From Clostridiaceae bacterium (GTDB lineage Bacteria > Bacillota > Clostridia > DSM-8532), in assembly GCA_012521105.1 (NCBI GenBank), contig JAAYNA010000076.1, forward strand, positions 1-35,102: a stretch of DNA of 35,102 nt, written 5' to 3'. The notes beneath the pieces are model-generated. The model did not search any database. It was not told the DNA's origin and was given only the letters and a program-made list of their open reading frames with translations. Of this stretch, positions 8,229 to 16,106 are shown in pieces. A program made the translations under genes and the position numbers. The stretch's first letter is position 1; each line of letters begins with the position of its first letter.

Positions 8229-8577
8229 ATTCTCTTCCTTTTCCCAGAATTCCGGCTTTATACAAAACCCCGCAAGCAGTAAACATGGTTAAATCTGTTG
8301 ATAAAAGGACAATTCCTTTTTCTTCGGCTAATTCACACATTTCGCTGCTGGGTTTTTTTCCACGTACAAACACAACCGCCTGGATATCCATCATCTCTGC
8401 AGTGCGAATAACCTGGGGATTTACAAGACCTGTAAGGAGCATGGTATTTTCCTTTGAAAAAGCCATAACATCGCTCATTAAATCAGCACCACAAGCAGAC
8501 TTGATGACAATATCCATTTTATCGGTACATGTATGAATTTGGCCTTTAATCAGATCTACAATTTGATTTAATTTCAT
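8221..8577 (-). CDS. DRTGG-domain protein (first gene of the operon)
   Basis: 118 residues from the ATG at 8577, which has GAGGTG placed five bases upstream; an earlier in-frame ATG at 8589 precedes that ribosome binding site and is not used. The sequence CGADLMSDVMAFSKENT, LLTGLVNPQVIRTAEM and GKKPSSEMCELAEEKGI matches the DRTGG family, with the C-terminal LLSTDLTMFTACG typical of it. It is the first gene after a strong promoter (8607-8635). With its paralogue at 6106-6456 it brackets the ATPase and hydrogenase-like genes. Role unknown, probably small-ligand sensing. Confidence 0.75.
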   Translation of the reverse strand: MKLNQIVDLIKGQIHTCTDKMDIVIKSACGADLMSDVMAFSKENTMLLTGLVNPQVIRTAEMMDIQAVVFVRGKKPSSEMCELAEEKGIVLLSTDLTMFTACGVLYKAGILGKGRECE

Positions 8578-8606
8578 ACGACACCTCATTTATAGTCAGT
8601 ACTTTT

Positions 8607-8635
8607 ATTATAGACATACTATAAAAAGGCGTCAA
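8607..8635 (-). promoter_or_regulatory. Promoter of the hydrogenase-like/pyrKD operon
   Basis: Minus strand TTGACG (8630-8635), 17-nt spacer, TATAAT (8607-8612). This is a near-perfect sigma-A promoter, 30 bp before the first gene. No comparable promoter was seen between here and pyrK, so the genes down to at least 4588 are likely one transcript. Confidence 0.85.
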
Positions 8636-8670
8636 TCCATTTTGGGTTACAGTATAGTCTTTGGTTACTA

Positions 8671-8695
8671 AAAAGCCGCCTAAGGTGGCGGCTTT
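8671..8695 (-). terminator. Rho-independent terminator after the DUF1858 gene
   Basis: Minus strand GCCGCC, six-base loop, GGCGGC, then TTTTT. It directly follows the stop codon of the gene at 8699 and separates it from the promoter at 8607-8635. Confidence 0.88.
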
Positions 8696-8698
8696 CGC

Positions 8699-8905
8699 TT
8701 ATTGCTTGTTACTGAGATATTCGTTCAGATCATCTATGAGTTTTTTTGAATCTATCCCATGCACAGCACATGCGTCTTTAATGCTTTCCCCTGAAGCAGA
8801 AGGACAAAACAGACAATGCATTCCATATTTCATAAAAATTGGTGCTGTGCCCTGATCAAGCATAAGCACTTCTCTTATAATCATATCCTCTGTAACTTTA
8901 GCCAT
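8699..8905 (-). CDS. DUF1858 domain-containing protein
   Basis: 68 residues. The start MAKVTEDMIIREVL, then IFMKYGMHCLFCPSA and a short C-terminal helix, match DUF1858, a small domain often found in redox settings. Cys31 and Cys34 form a CxxC pair and Cys46 is also present. Probably a thiol or metal-binding redox partner; no activity can be assigned. ATG follows GGGAGGGATGAG. It is monocistronic, with its own terminator, and is oriented with the hydrogenase-like operon. Confidence 0.85.
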   Translation of the reverse strand: MAKVTEDMIIREVLMLDQGTAPIFMKYGMHCLFCPSASGESIKDACAVHGIDSKKLIDDLNEYLSNKQ

Positions 8906-9302
8906 CTCTCATCCCTCCCAATAAAAATTTATCTGCTTCCAAATAGTTATAATTAATGTCAGTATTTTTCGGCCAGCTAAAAAGAATACTCTTAAATAAT
9001 ATACCCGAAATATTTCAACAGGATAGAAAATTTCTAAAACCATTAAACTTTATTATACTCCAAAGATTAAATATAGTGCAACCTGAAAATATTACTTTGT
9101 ATATGGATGTTAAATTGCCGTTTTATCTCTTTAAAACAGTGGAATAGATTGATTAGCGGGAACTTTTTTTACTGTTGTGGAATAAGCTCCTCGACAACTG
9201 GGATAGAAGCTCACTTTTGAGCCTTGTAATATTGACTGAAACCAAATATTGTGATAATTTTAACATAAACAAACTTTTCTATTCTACGAGGAGGTGCATA
9301 AC
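8906..9302. other. Intergenic region between DUF1858 and the decarboxylase genes
   Basis: 397 bp, AT-rich. It holds the divergent control regions: the plus-strand promoter at 9232-9260 and, presumably, a promoter for the DUF1858 gene near 8940-8990 that is not clear by eye. A small hairpin (GCTC, loop, GAGC) lies at about 9209-9222. A 63-codon ORF at 8956-9147 has no ribosome binding site and is not called. Confidence 0.5.
9232..9260 (+). promoter_or_regulatory. Promoter of the decarboxylase gamma/beta genes
   Basis: TTGACT (9232-9237), 17-nt spacer, TAATTT (9255-9260). It lies about 43 bp upstream of the gamma-subunit ATG. The -10 box is weak, so this is a moderate call. Confidence 0.5.
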
Positions 9303-9665
9303 ATGGACTTGCGTACACTAAATATTGTTCTGGTAGGTATGGTGGTTGTATATGTCGTACTTACTTTATTAATTTTCTGCATAAAAATATACTCAGCAAT
9401 AATCTCAAAGTTCAGCAACAGAAAAAATAACAGCGACAATAATGGCAACCCGGGAAAAGAGGTTGTTGAAACCACCAGTGTTAATTCCAATTCAACTAAT
9501 CATGGTTTAAGCCCAGAACTTATTGCTGTAATTACTGCAGCAATTGCAGCCAGTATGGGCGGTTCAGGTACCGGTTTAAAAGTCAGATCAATTAAACGTA
9601 TTGGACATACTACTCCTATATGGAATGTAGCAGGAAGAAGTGAGTATATTCTTACACGACTATAA
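9303..9665 (+). CDS. Sodium pump decarboxylase gamma subunit (OadG family)
   Basis: 120 residues from the ATG at 9303, eight bases after GGAGG; the GTG at 9294 is too close to that site. One N-terminal membrane segment (IVLVGMVVVYVVLTLLIFCI) is followed by a polar Asn/Ser-rich linker, an Ala-rich helix (ELIAVITAAIAAS) and a C-terminal VRSIKRIG, a layout typical of OadG/MmdD proteins that anchor and assemble the decarboxylase. The beta subunit follows 25 bp downstream. No biotin carrier or carboxyltransferase gene is in the window. Confidence 0.85.
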   Translation: MDLRTLNIVLVGMVVVYVVLTLLIFCIKIYSAIISKFSNRKNNSDNNGNPGKEVVETTSVNSNSTNHGLSPELIAVITAAIAASMGGSGTGLKVRSIKRIGHTTPIWNVAGRSEYILTRL

Positions 9666-9690
9666 AAAATATTAGTTAAAGGAGATTATT

Positions 9691-10878
9691 ATGTGGCAGG
9701 ATTTTGTTAACGCAGTATCAGGTCTTATACAGGAATCAGGCTTTGCAAACATGACACCTTTGCATTTGCTTATGATTGTTATTGCCTGTGTGTTTTTATA
9801 CCTTGCTATAGCCAAGGAATACGAACCCTTACTGCTGGTTCCAATATCCTTTGGTATGCTGGCAGCAAACCTTCCCCTTGGCGAATTAATGCATCCGCAT
9901 CTGTGGGACGCCAATCCTATTGATTACGGAGCCATACTTCAGCAAGGCGGTTTGTTTGATCTGTTGTATCTTGGGGTTAAACTTGGAATATACCCACCAT
10001 TAATATTCCTGGGTATAGGCGTCATGACCGACTTCGGGCCTTTGATTTCAAACCCGAAAAGTTTATTATTAGGAGCTGCAGCCCAGTTCGGAATTTTCGG
10101 AACATATCTGGGAGCTATGGCTCTTGGCAAGTTCACTGAAAAACAGGCGGCTTCAATTGCAATTATTGGTGGGGCAGATGGCCCGACAGCGATATGGCTC
10201 ACCACCAAACTTGCGCCAGAGTTATTAGGGCCTATTGCATTGGCTGCTTATTCATATATGGCTTTGGTTCCGGTGATTCAGCCTCCAATTATGAAGGCTT
10301 TAACCACAAAAAAAGAACGCGAAATTGTTATGGAACAACTGCGTCCTGTTTCCAAAACAGAAAAAATACTCTTCCCTATTGTTGTTACCATTCTTACAGT
10401 TCTAATAATTCCATCAGCTGCTCCGCTTATTGCAATGCTGATGCTCGGGAACCTTTTCAGAGAGTCAGGTGTTGTAGGACGTTTAAGCGAGACTGCTGAG
10501 AATGCATTGATAAATATCATTACCATATTCTTAGGTCTTACAGTGGGCGCTACTGCCAGTGCAGACAAGCTTAGCCAGCCAGGTTTCGGATTGCAGGCTC
10601 TTTTAATTATAGTATTAGGATTAATTGCATTCAGCGTGGGAACTGCAGCTGGTGTACTGTTTGGCAAGATTATGAACTGGTTTTCCGGTGGCAAGGTAAA
10701 CCCATTGATAGGTTCTGCAGGAGTATCTGCTGTACCCATGGCTGCCCGTGTTTCACAGAAGGTAGGCCAGGAAGCTAATCCAGAGAACTTCCTGCTGATG
10801 CATGCTATGGGGCCTAATGTTGCCGGTGTTATAGGCTCGGCCATTGCAGCCGGTGTACTGCTATACATGGTCGGATAA
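9691..10878 (+). CDS. Sodium ion-translocating decarboxylase beta subunit
   Basis: A 395-residue polytopic membrane protein of the OadB/MmdB/GcdB family, the subunit that decarboxylates carboxybiotin and pumps Na+ outward. Family motifs are [12 protein letters not shown], the ion-channel motif [11 protein letters not shown] containing the key aspartate, and the C-terminal [15 protein letters not shown]. About ten hydrophobic segments are visible. Start: ATG after AAAGGAG. The substrate (oxaloacetate, methylmalonyl-CoA or glutaconyl-CoA) depends on an alpha subunit encoded elsewhere. A strong terminator follows 15 bp after the stop. Confidence 0.93.
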   Translation: MWQDFVNAVSGLIQESGFANMTPLHLLMIVIACVFLYLAIAKEYEPLLLVPISFGMLAANLPLGELMHPHLWDANPIDYGAILQQGGLFDLLYLGVKLGIYPPLIFLGIGVMTDFGPLISNPKSLLLGAAAQFGIFGTYLGAMALGKFTEKQAASIAIIGGADGPTAIWLTTKLAPELLGPIALAAYSYMALVPVIQPPIMKALTTKKEREIVMEQLRPVSKTEKILFPIVVTILTVLIIPSAAPLIAMLMLGNLFRESGVVGRLSETAENALINIITIFLGLTVGATASADKLSQPGFGLQALLIIVLGLIAFSVGTAAGVLFGKIMNWFSGGKVNPLIGSAGVSAVPMAARVSQKVGQEANPENFLLMHAMGPNVAGVIGSAIAAGVLLYMVG

Positions 10879-10893
10879 CAGTAATTTAAAAGT

Positions 10894-10923
10894 AAAGGCA
10901 AGTCATAGTGACTTGCCTTTTTA
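10894..10923 (+). terminator. Rho-independent terminator after the beta subunit gene
   Basis: A perfect 12-bp stem (AAAGGCAAGTCA / TGACTTGCCTTT) with a three-base loop TAG and a T-run. Clear end of the gamma/beta operon. Confidence 0.95.
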
Positions 10924-10956
10924 TCTTAAAATTTTCCAAAAAATCAGCTAATTTAT

Positions 10957-10985
10957 TAGACAGTATCGGAAGATACATATATAAT
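10957..10985 (+). promoter_or_regulatory. Promoter of apgM
   Basis: TAGACA (10957-10962), 17-nt spacer, TATAAT (10980-10985), leaving a leader of about 90 nt. The spacer contains the inverted repeat GTATC-GGAA-GATAC (10963-10976), placed where a regulator could bind. Confidence 0.65.
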
Positions 10986-11080
10986 ATAATAAATATCAGC
11001 TTAAGCAATTTGCATTAAGTTTTAACAGCAAAGGCTTAATGTTGTTTAATTGAAAGGTTTGTTGTGTAAGGTGATTTGAG

Positions 11081-12286
11081 ATGAAATATATTGTTCTTAT
11101 CGGGGATGGTATGTCCGACTATCCTATAGCAGAATTAAATAACAAAACTCCTCTCGAGGCTGCAAATAAACCAAATATGGACTATCTTGCACAAAATGGT
11201 ACCATGGGGCTTGTTAAAACAATACCCAACGGTCTTCAGCCAGGCAGTGATGTGGCAAATCTATCGGTGTTCGGATATGATCCGCGTGTACATTATACAG
11301 GGCGTTCTCCTCTTGAAGCTGTAAGCATGGGAATTTCCCTTGGCGAAAAGGATATTGCCATCAGATGCAACCTGGTCACCCTGTCAGATGAAGAAAACTA
11401 TGAAGACAGGACTATGGTTGATTATAGTTCGGGTGAAATCACTACCGATGAATCCCGTGAACTAATAAAGGCAATAGCAGAAAACCTTAATGACAGCTCA
11501 TTTTCTTTTTATCCGGGTATCAGCTACAGGCATTGTCTTGTTTGGAAAAATGGCAGAATGGATTTGGATCTGACTCCGCCTCATGATATCAGCGGGAAAA
11601 AAATATCAAGCTTTTTGCCCAAAGGCGGCCAAAGCAATGTACTGTTATCACTAATGAAAAAAAGCACAAAAATATTAAAAGAACACCCTGTAAATAAAAG
11701 ACGTATTAAAAACGGCTTAAACCCTGCTACGTCAATCTGGCTTTGGGGACAGGGCAAAAAGCCTTCATTGAATACATTTCATGAGAAGTTTAAGCTTTCG
11801 GGAAGCGTAATATCGGCAGTGGACCTGGTTCGCGGGATAGGGATGCTTGCCGGGCTTAAAACAGTTCATGTTGAAGGTGCTACGGGTAATATTCATACAA
11901 ATTTTAAGGGAAAAGCACTGGCTGCATTAAAGGAACTGGAATCTGGCAGTGATTTTGTTTATATTCATGTTGAAGCACCGGACGAGTGTGGTCATCAAGG
12001 TCTGATTGAAGGCAAGGTTAAAGCAATAGAACTTATAGATTCAGAGCTTCTTGGGCCCTTACTGCAAGGTCTTTCCAAGTGGGACTATTCTATACTTATG
12101 CTCCCCGATCATCCAACACCGCTGTCGATAAAAACCCATTCAAAAGATCCCGTTCCATTTGTAATCTACCGGAAAGCAGAATCAAAGAAAAACAATAATG
12201 AAAGCTATTCCGAGAAAAATGCAGCATCTACAGGAATTTTTGTCGAAGAAGGGCACACACTGATCGAAAGGTTAATAAACCCGTAA
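11081..12286 (+). CDS. apgM: Cofactor-independent phosphoglycerate mutase (ApgM family)
   Basis: A 401-residue alkaline-phosphatase-superfamily enzyme interconverting 3- and 2-phosphoglycerate. MKYIVLIGDGMSDYP carries the first metal aspartate, SDVANLSVFGYDP holds the phosphorylated serine, and YTGRSPLEAVSMGI is characteristic. Metal ligands follow in VHVEAPDECGHQG and MLPDHPTP near the C terminus. Length fits archaeal-type ApgM (about 400 residues), which is shorter than GpmI. The same family includes a proposed homoserine kinase branch, so a different phosphate substrate is possible. ATG follows AAGGTG. It is monocistronic between its own promoter and a terminator. Confidence 0.88.
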   Translation: MKYIVLIGDGMSDYPIAELNNKTPLEAANKPNMDYLAQNGTMGLVKTIPNGLQPGSDVANLSVFGYDPRVHYTGRSPLEAVSMGISLGEKDIAIRCNLVTLSDEENYEDRTMVDYSSGEITTDESRELIKAIAENLNDSSFSFYPGISYRHCLVWKNGRMDLDLTPPHDISGKKISSFLPKGGQSNVLLSLMKKSTKILKEHPVNKRRIKNGLNPATSIWLWGQGKKPSLNTFHEKFKLSGSVISAVDLVRGIGMLAGLKTVHVEGATGNIHTNFKGKALAALKELESGSDFVYIHVEAPDECGHQGLIEGKVKAIELIDSELLGPLLQGLSKWDYSILMLPDHPTPLSIKTHSKDPVPFVIYRKAESKKNNNESYSEKNAASTGIFVEEGHTLIERLINP

Positions 12287-12335
12287 TGGCAGGTAATTTT
12301 GCAAAAAGCAATCTAACATACCTTTTATTTATCAA

Positions 12336-12363
12336 AAAAGCGGTTCAAAATGAACCGCTTTTA
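12336..12363. terminator. Bidirectional terminator between apgM and the PP2C gene
   Basis: A 12-bp stem AAAAGCGGTTCA / TGAACCGCTTTT with an AAA loop, flanked by A-run and T-run. It lies between two convergent genes and serves both. Confidence 0.92.
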
Positions 12364-12372
12364 TAATTAAAC

Positions 12373-13677
12373 CTATTCAACTTCAAGTAGTACTTCCATT
12401 GGAGGAATTTTTATTTTCTGCCCCAGTATGATGGTATCGTAAGGTGCAGGTATATTATTGTATTTACCCAGTTTTTCAACATAGGTATAATTATCTCCGT
12501 AATATTTTCTTGCTATAGATGACAGAGTGTCTCCACTTTGAACAGTGTGCTCTGTTATTTGCACAGGTGCCTCTGTCGGAGTAGGTTCAGGTGTTGCCTC
12601 AGGTGTTATCTCGGGTGTGGGAGTAGGTGTTAACGTAGCAATTGGTGTAGGATCTACCACAATATCATCCGGTTCTATGTTCTTCAATAAATTTTTAATT
12701 ACAAAAAACATAATCAGAATAAGAAGGATGGCTGTCAAAAATACTGCAGCGTAGTATATAATATTTTCATACTTCTTAATATTTCTTTTCTTGTACTTAT
12801 AAGTTGGCGGAGGCACATTTTTTAAAGCCGAAGCCTTCGGTTTCACCGCTTGTTTTTTAACAACATTGGATGCGGACTTTATTCTTTCAATACTCACAAC
12901 CATAGCAGTCATATCATCGCTGCTGCCCTTTTTCATGGCCTCGGTTACTATTCTATAAGCGATATAAGTACTGTCGCTTCGCATTGATAAAATGTCTTCA
13001 ATATACTCTTCACCAAGGGCATTATAAACACCGTCGCTGATTAAAAGAAACTTATCTCCTTCAAACAAATCGATTGGCGATGAATTGAATATATCGGTTT
13101 CATCACCCTTCTCCTGGTATCTATCGTCCAGCTCTTCTTCCCCATCTGATAAAATACCAAGATCGGCCAATTTTTTACGCTTTGTATAGTCTGTAGCTAT
13201 ATGCTTAAAATCACCACCATGACAGTAAAATACATGGCCGGTACCATATGTAGTAACTACAGCTTTTCCATCGGTAAGCAGAAGACCTGCAAAGCCCATT
13301 TGCCTTTCGGGCGCATCTTCCGGTATTTCATTTATATCATGAAAACTTTGAAGATATTTAGCAGTTTCAGTGACCCTTGTGGTAAGTTCTTTTGTTTTAT
13401 AATCAATGTCACCGTCCTGAACAGTTATCTTCTCATGAAATTTTCCTATTTCCCTGAGAATGGAAAAATTTGCTTTCTGCTCATCATCAGAAAATTCCAT
13501 ATGATCAGCAACAGCAAAGAAAAATTCACTTGCACGGTTCTCTATTGATGCCTCCACGTTGTCGATGTGATGCTCGGATAAAAATTTACCGTTCATATAA
13601 AAGTCATCACGGTTCTGTTCCTGTTCGTATCCCTTGCGTGAGTATACACAAGCATTTACTTTCAATAAATCACTCAT
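12373..13677 (-). CDS. Membrane PP2C-like phosphatase with extracytoplasmic LysM domain
   Basis: 434 residues. Residues 1 to about 280 form a PP2C-like (PPM) domain: NRDDFYMNG, FFFAVADHM (57-59 replaces the usual ADG), FLLISDGVYNAL and SSDDMTAMVV. A basic patch (KKRNIKKYEN) precedes one membrane segment (306-328), so the phosphatase faces the cytoplasm. A Thr/Pro/Glu-rich linker (343-372) leads to a LysM peptidoglycan-binding domain (376-425) outside. The loss of the DG glycine and the missing GG leave metal binding in doubt, though acidic residues remain. The start at 13677 follows AAGGA; a longer frame reaching 13752 begins upstream of the promoter at 13721-13749 and is rejected. Likely a wall-sensing or wall-tethered signalling phosphatase (inference). 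Confidence 0.85.
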   Translation of the reverse strand: MSDLLKVNACVYSRKGYEQEQNRDDFYMNGKFLSEHHIDNVEASIENRASEFFFAVADHMEFSDDEQKANFSILREIGKFHEKITVQDGDIDYKTKELTTRVTETAKYLQSFHDINEIPEDAPERQMGFAGLLLTDGKAVVTTYGTGHVFYCHGGDFKHIATDYTKRKKLADLGILSDGEEELDDRYQEKGDETDIFNSSPIDLFEGDKFLLISDGVYNALGEEYIEDILSMRSDSTYIAYRIVTEAMKKGSSDDMTAMVVSIERIKSASNVVKKQAVKPKASALKNVPPPTYKYKKRNIKKYENIIYYAAVFLTAILLILIMFFVIKNLLKNIEPDDIVVDPTPIATLTPTPTPEITPEATPEPTPTEAPVQITEHTVQSGDTLSSIARKYYGDNYTYVEKLGKYNNIPAPYDTIILGQKIKIPPMEVLLEVE

Positions 13678-13720
13678 TTGGAATTTTCCTTCTTTCGACA
13701 AGTTTAGATATTCCTTAATT

Positions 13721-13749
13721 ATAATAACATAAGGATTAACTGGTTTCAA
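13721..13749 (-). promoter_or_regulatory. Promoter of the PP2C-LysM gene
   Basis: Minus strand TTGAAA (13744-13749), 17-nt spacer, TATTAT (13721-13726). The predicted transcript starts near 13714, inside the longer reading frame, which supports the ATG at 13677 as the true start. Confidence 0.65.
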
Positions 13750-13841
13750 CAAAAAACGAGCAGTTAATACAAAGGTATTTAAATATTTTTATAATTCAAT
13801 ATTAATTTTCTTTGCCTGCAGAAATTGGTAAATGAGTAGTT

Positions 13842-13870
13842 AAAAAAACAGGGTGGTATTTTGCCACCCT
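13842..13870 (-). terminator. Terminator after the DUF1540 gene
   Basis: Minus strand AGGGTGG, seven-base loop, CCACCCT, then G and seven T. It begins 11 bp past the stop codon of the gene at 13882. Confidence 0.9.
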
Positions 13871-13881
13871 TAATATGCTTT

Positions 13882-14058
13882 TTATTGCTCCTGTTGCGGG
13901 ATAAATGTTGCACAGTCGGTTTCTTCGCTTGAGTTGGCGTTGCGGGGTTGTACTTCTATCTTTTCTGCAGAACATTTGTCTCCCTGCATATAATAGTAAC
14001 AACTGTTTACTACACACTTAATTCCTTCGTTAGGATAGTTCATTTTTTCAACCTTCAT
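13882..14058 (-). CDS. DUF1540 domain-containing small cysteine protein
   Basis: 58 residues, found by reading the minus strand from an ATG six bases after GGAGGG. The pattern IKCVVNSCYYY, then GDKCSAEKIEV and ETDCATFI, has the four spaced cysteines (15, 20, 29, 49) of DUF1540, a small probably metal-binding domain common in spore-forming Clostridia. It is flanked by its own terminator. The function of DUF1540 is unknown; a spore-related role is often supposed from its distribution. Confidence 0.9.
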   Translation of the reverse strand: MKVEKMNYPNEGIKCVVNSCYYYMQGDKCSAEKIEVQPRNANSSEETDCATFIPQQEQ

Positions 14059-14090
14059 AGCATACCCTCCTTTTATTTTTAAAATTTTCC

Positions 14091-14114
14091 CAAACTTAAA
14101 AGCAAACTTAAAAG
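14091..14114. repeat. Tandem 12-bp direct repeat upstream of the DUF1540 gene
   Basis: CAAACTTAAAAG occurs twice in exact tandem (14091-14102 and 14103-14114), about 35 bp upstream of the DUF1540 start codon. The repeat unit is close to one helical turn, so it may be a regulator binding site or a slippage product. The rest of 14115-14235 is AT-rich with nothing recognisable. Confidence 0.7.
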
Positions 14115-14235
14115 GGAGATGGTTTACATACTTCGTTAAAACAACATTAATATAATCTGCTTGAATATGTTTTTAATACAAAACAAATTTTAGAAAATCA
14201 GCAATCAAGTTCAATAATCAAGTTTTTAACATTCG

Positions 14236-14264
14236 TTGTATTCTTAGAATGTATCCGATATAAT
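14236..14264 (+). promoter_or_regulatory. Promoter of the acyl-CoA synthetase operon
   Basis: TTGTAT (14236-14241), 17-nt spacer, TATAAT (14259-14264), about 65 bp before the ATG at 14329. Confidence 0.65.
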
Positions 14265-14328
14265 ATAATTGCTTAAAATAAATTTTTGATACTTTAATTT
14301 GATTTATCTTTTGGTGGGGTAGTTAATT

Positions 14329-16092
14329 ATGAGCAAAAATAAGTTAAAGTATTTTAACGTAAGGAAAATTGTTGATTTAAGGGATATGGTTAAGCAAACC
14401 ACTGAATTAAACCCCGGTTGTAGTGCATTTACCTTGAAAGATAGTAATGGTAATTTTACATCTATAACTTATGAGAAATTTCTGGAATCTTTAGACGTAT
14501 TTGGAACAGCGCTGCTTGATTTAGGATTAAAAAATACTAAGATAGCTGTGATGAGCGAAAACAGGTACGAATGGTGTCTTACATACCTGGCGGTCGTTAA
14601 CGGGGTTGGTGTTATTGTACCTTTAGACAAAGAGCTTCCCATCAATGAAATGGCTTCCCTGTTATCCCGTTCAGAAGCATCGGCCATCATTACATCTGCA
14701 AGTTACATAGATATCTTTATAAAAATAAAAAAGGATCTGCCTGACTTAAAATACATAATAAGTATGGACTCCATTGACGAAGGTAAAAAAGACGAAATTC
14801 TACTTATGTCTGATTTAATGGAAAAGGGGCAGAATCTTGTTGAATCGGGTAACCGGGAATACATAGATGCTGAAATAAACCCCGAAGAAATGAGCATGCT
14901 TATCTTTACTTCGGGTACAACCGATAAATCAAAAGGAGTAATGTTATCCCACAAGAACATATGCCACGATATAATGGGGGTATCACAATTACTTACTGCT
15001 GACAACCGCGACAGTATTTTGTCGATTCTTCCGCTCCATCATACGTATGAATGCACCGCGGGTTTTCTAACAATGGTTTATCTTGGTGTATCAATAGGAT
15101 TTTGCGAGGGACTGAGGCATATATCAAAAAATCTTCAGGAATATAAACCCAGTATTATCATGTCGGTTCCCCTTATTCTTGAATCGGTATATAACAGAAT
15201 AGAAAAAAAAGCAAGGAAGGAAAATAAATATCTTAAGTTCAGGTTCGGTCTGTTTATTGCTTCTTTGCTTGCGAAACTTGGGTTTAAGGATATTCAAAGG
15301 AAGCTTTTCAATGAGGTGCATGAGAATCTGGGCGGGAATCTAAGGCTTATTATCTCGGGTGCATCGGCACTTAACCCTAAAATCAGCAAAGCATTTCGCG
15401 CAATGGGTTTCAACCTGCTTCAGGGATATGGCCTTACAGAGTGTTCACCGATAGTTACTGTTAACAGGCTTGAAGAATACAAAGATGGCTCGGTTGGCTT
15501 GCCTCTTGCCGGTGTTGAAGTGAAAATTCAAAATCCGGGCAAGGATAAAATAGGTGAGATCCTTGTCAGGGGCGATAATGTTATGCTTGGATATTATAAA
15601 AATGAAGAAGCAACCCGTGAAGTATTAAAGGATGGATGGCTTTACACCGGTGATTACGGTCGAATAGACAGGGATGGATTTCTGTATGTAACAGGCCGGA
15701 AAAAGAACGTAATTGTAACTAAAAACGGCAAGAATATCTATCCCGAGGATATTGAGCTATATCTGAACCAAAGCCCATATATCCTGGAATCGCTTGTATA
15801 TGGAGTTAGCGATCCCGAAGATGGCGAAACCAAAGTTTGTGCCCAGATCGTTCCAAATTCTGAAACAATAGAGGAAGAGCTTGGCAGGTTGCCATCCGAA
15901 GAAGAACTTCATAAAATTATTTTGGCTGAGGTTAAAAAAGTAAATAAAAAGCTGTCTTCATATAAAAGAATTCGGCATTTCGATATAAGAAAAGAAGAGT
16001 TTGAAAAAACCACAACCAAGAAAATAAAAAGATATGTTGAGCTGCTTTCAGTCAACATTTCTAACCTTACAAACAAGCTGAAAATAAAATAG
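14329..16092 (+). CDS. AMP-forming long-chain acyl-CoA synthetase
   Basis: A 587-residue ANL-family ligase. The phosphate-binding P-loop is IFTSGTTDKSKGVMLSH (about 192-208), the adenine motif is LQGYGLTECSPIV, and the hinge motifs are GWLYTGDYGRIDRDGFL and GRKKNVIVTKNGKNIYP. The C-terminal lysine region ends in FEKTTTKKIKRY, where the catalytic lysine of long-chain acyl-CoA synthetases lies. It activates a carboxylic acid with ATP and CoA. The GKNIYPEDIE hinge and overall length fit fatty acyl-CoA ligases; exact chain length is not readable. ATG follows GGTGGGG. The HisJ-like gene starts 15 bp later. Confidence 0.9.
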   Translation: MSKNKLKYFNVRKIVDLRDMVKQTTELNPGCSAFTLKDSNGNFTSITYEKFLESLDVFGTALLDLGLKNTKIAVMSENRYEWCLTYLAVVNGVGVIVPLDKELPINEMASLLSRSEASAIITSASYIDIFIKIKKDLPDLKYIISMDSIDEGKKDEILLMSDLMEKGQNLVESGNREYIDAEINPEEMSMLIFTSGTTDKSKGVMLSHKNICHDIMGVSQLLTADNRDSILSILPLHHTYECTAGFLTMVYLGVSIGFCEGLRHISKNLQEYKPSIIMSVPLILESVYNRIEKKARKENKYLKFRFGLFIASLLAKLGFKDIQRKLFNEVHENLGGNLRLIISGASALNPKISKAFRAMGFNLLQGYGLTECSPIVTVNRLEEYKDGSVGLPLAGVEVKIQNPGKDKIGEILVRGDNVMLGYYKNEEATREVLKDGWLYTGDYGRIDRDGFLYVTGRKKNVIVTKNGKNIYPEDIELYLNQSPYILESLVYGVSDPEDGETKVCAQIVPNSETIEEELGRLPSEEELHKIILAEVKKVNKKLSSYKRIRHFDIRKEEFEKTTTKKIKRYVELLSVNISNLTNKLKIK

Positions 16093-16106
16093 GTAAAGGT
16101 GAAATT

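Noticed and set aside
8956-9147. 63-codon plus-strand frame
   Set aside because: No ribosome binding site, no recognisable protein features, and AT-rich composition typical of intergenic DNA.
13678-13752. N-terminal extension of the PP2C-LysM frame
   Set aside because: The predicted promoter (13721-13749) overlaps it and the ribosome binding site points to the ATG at 13677.
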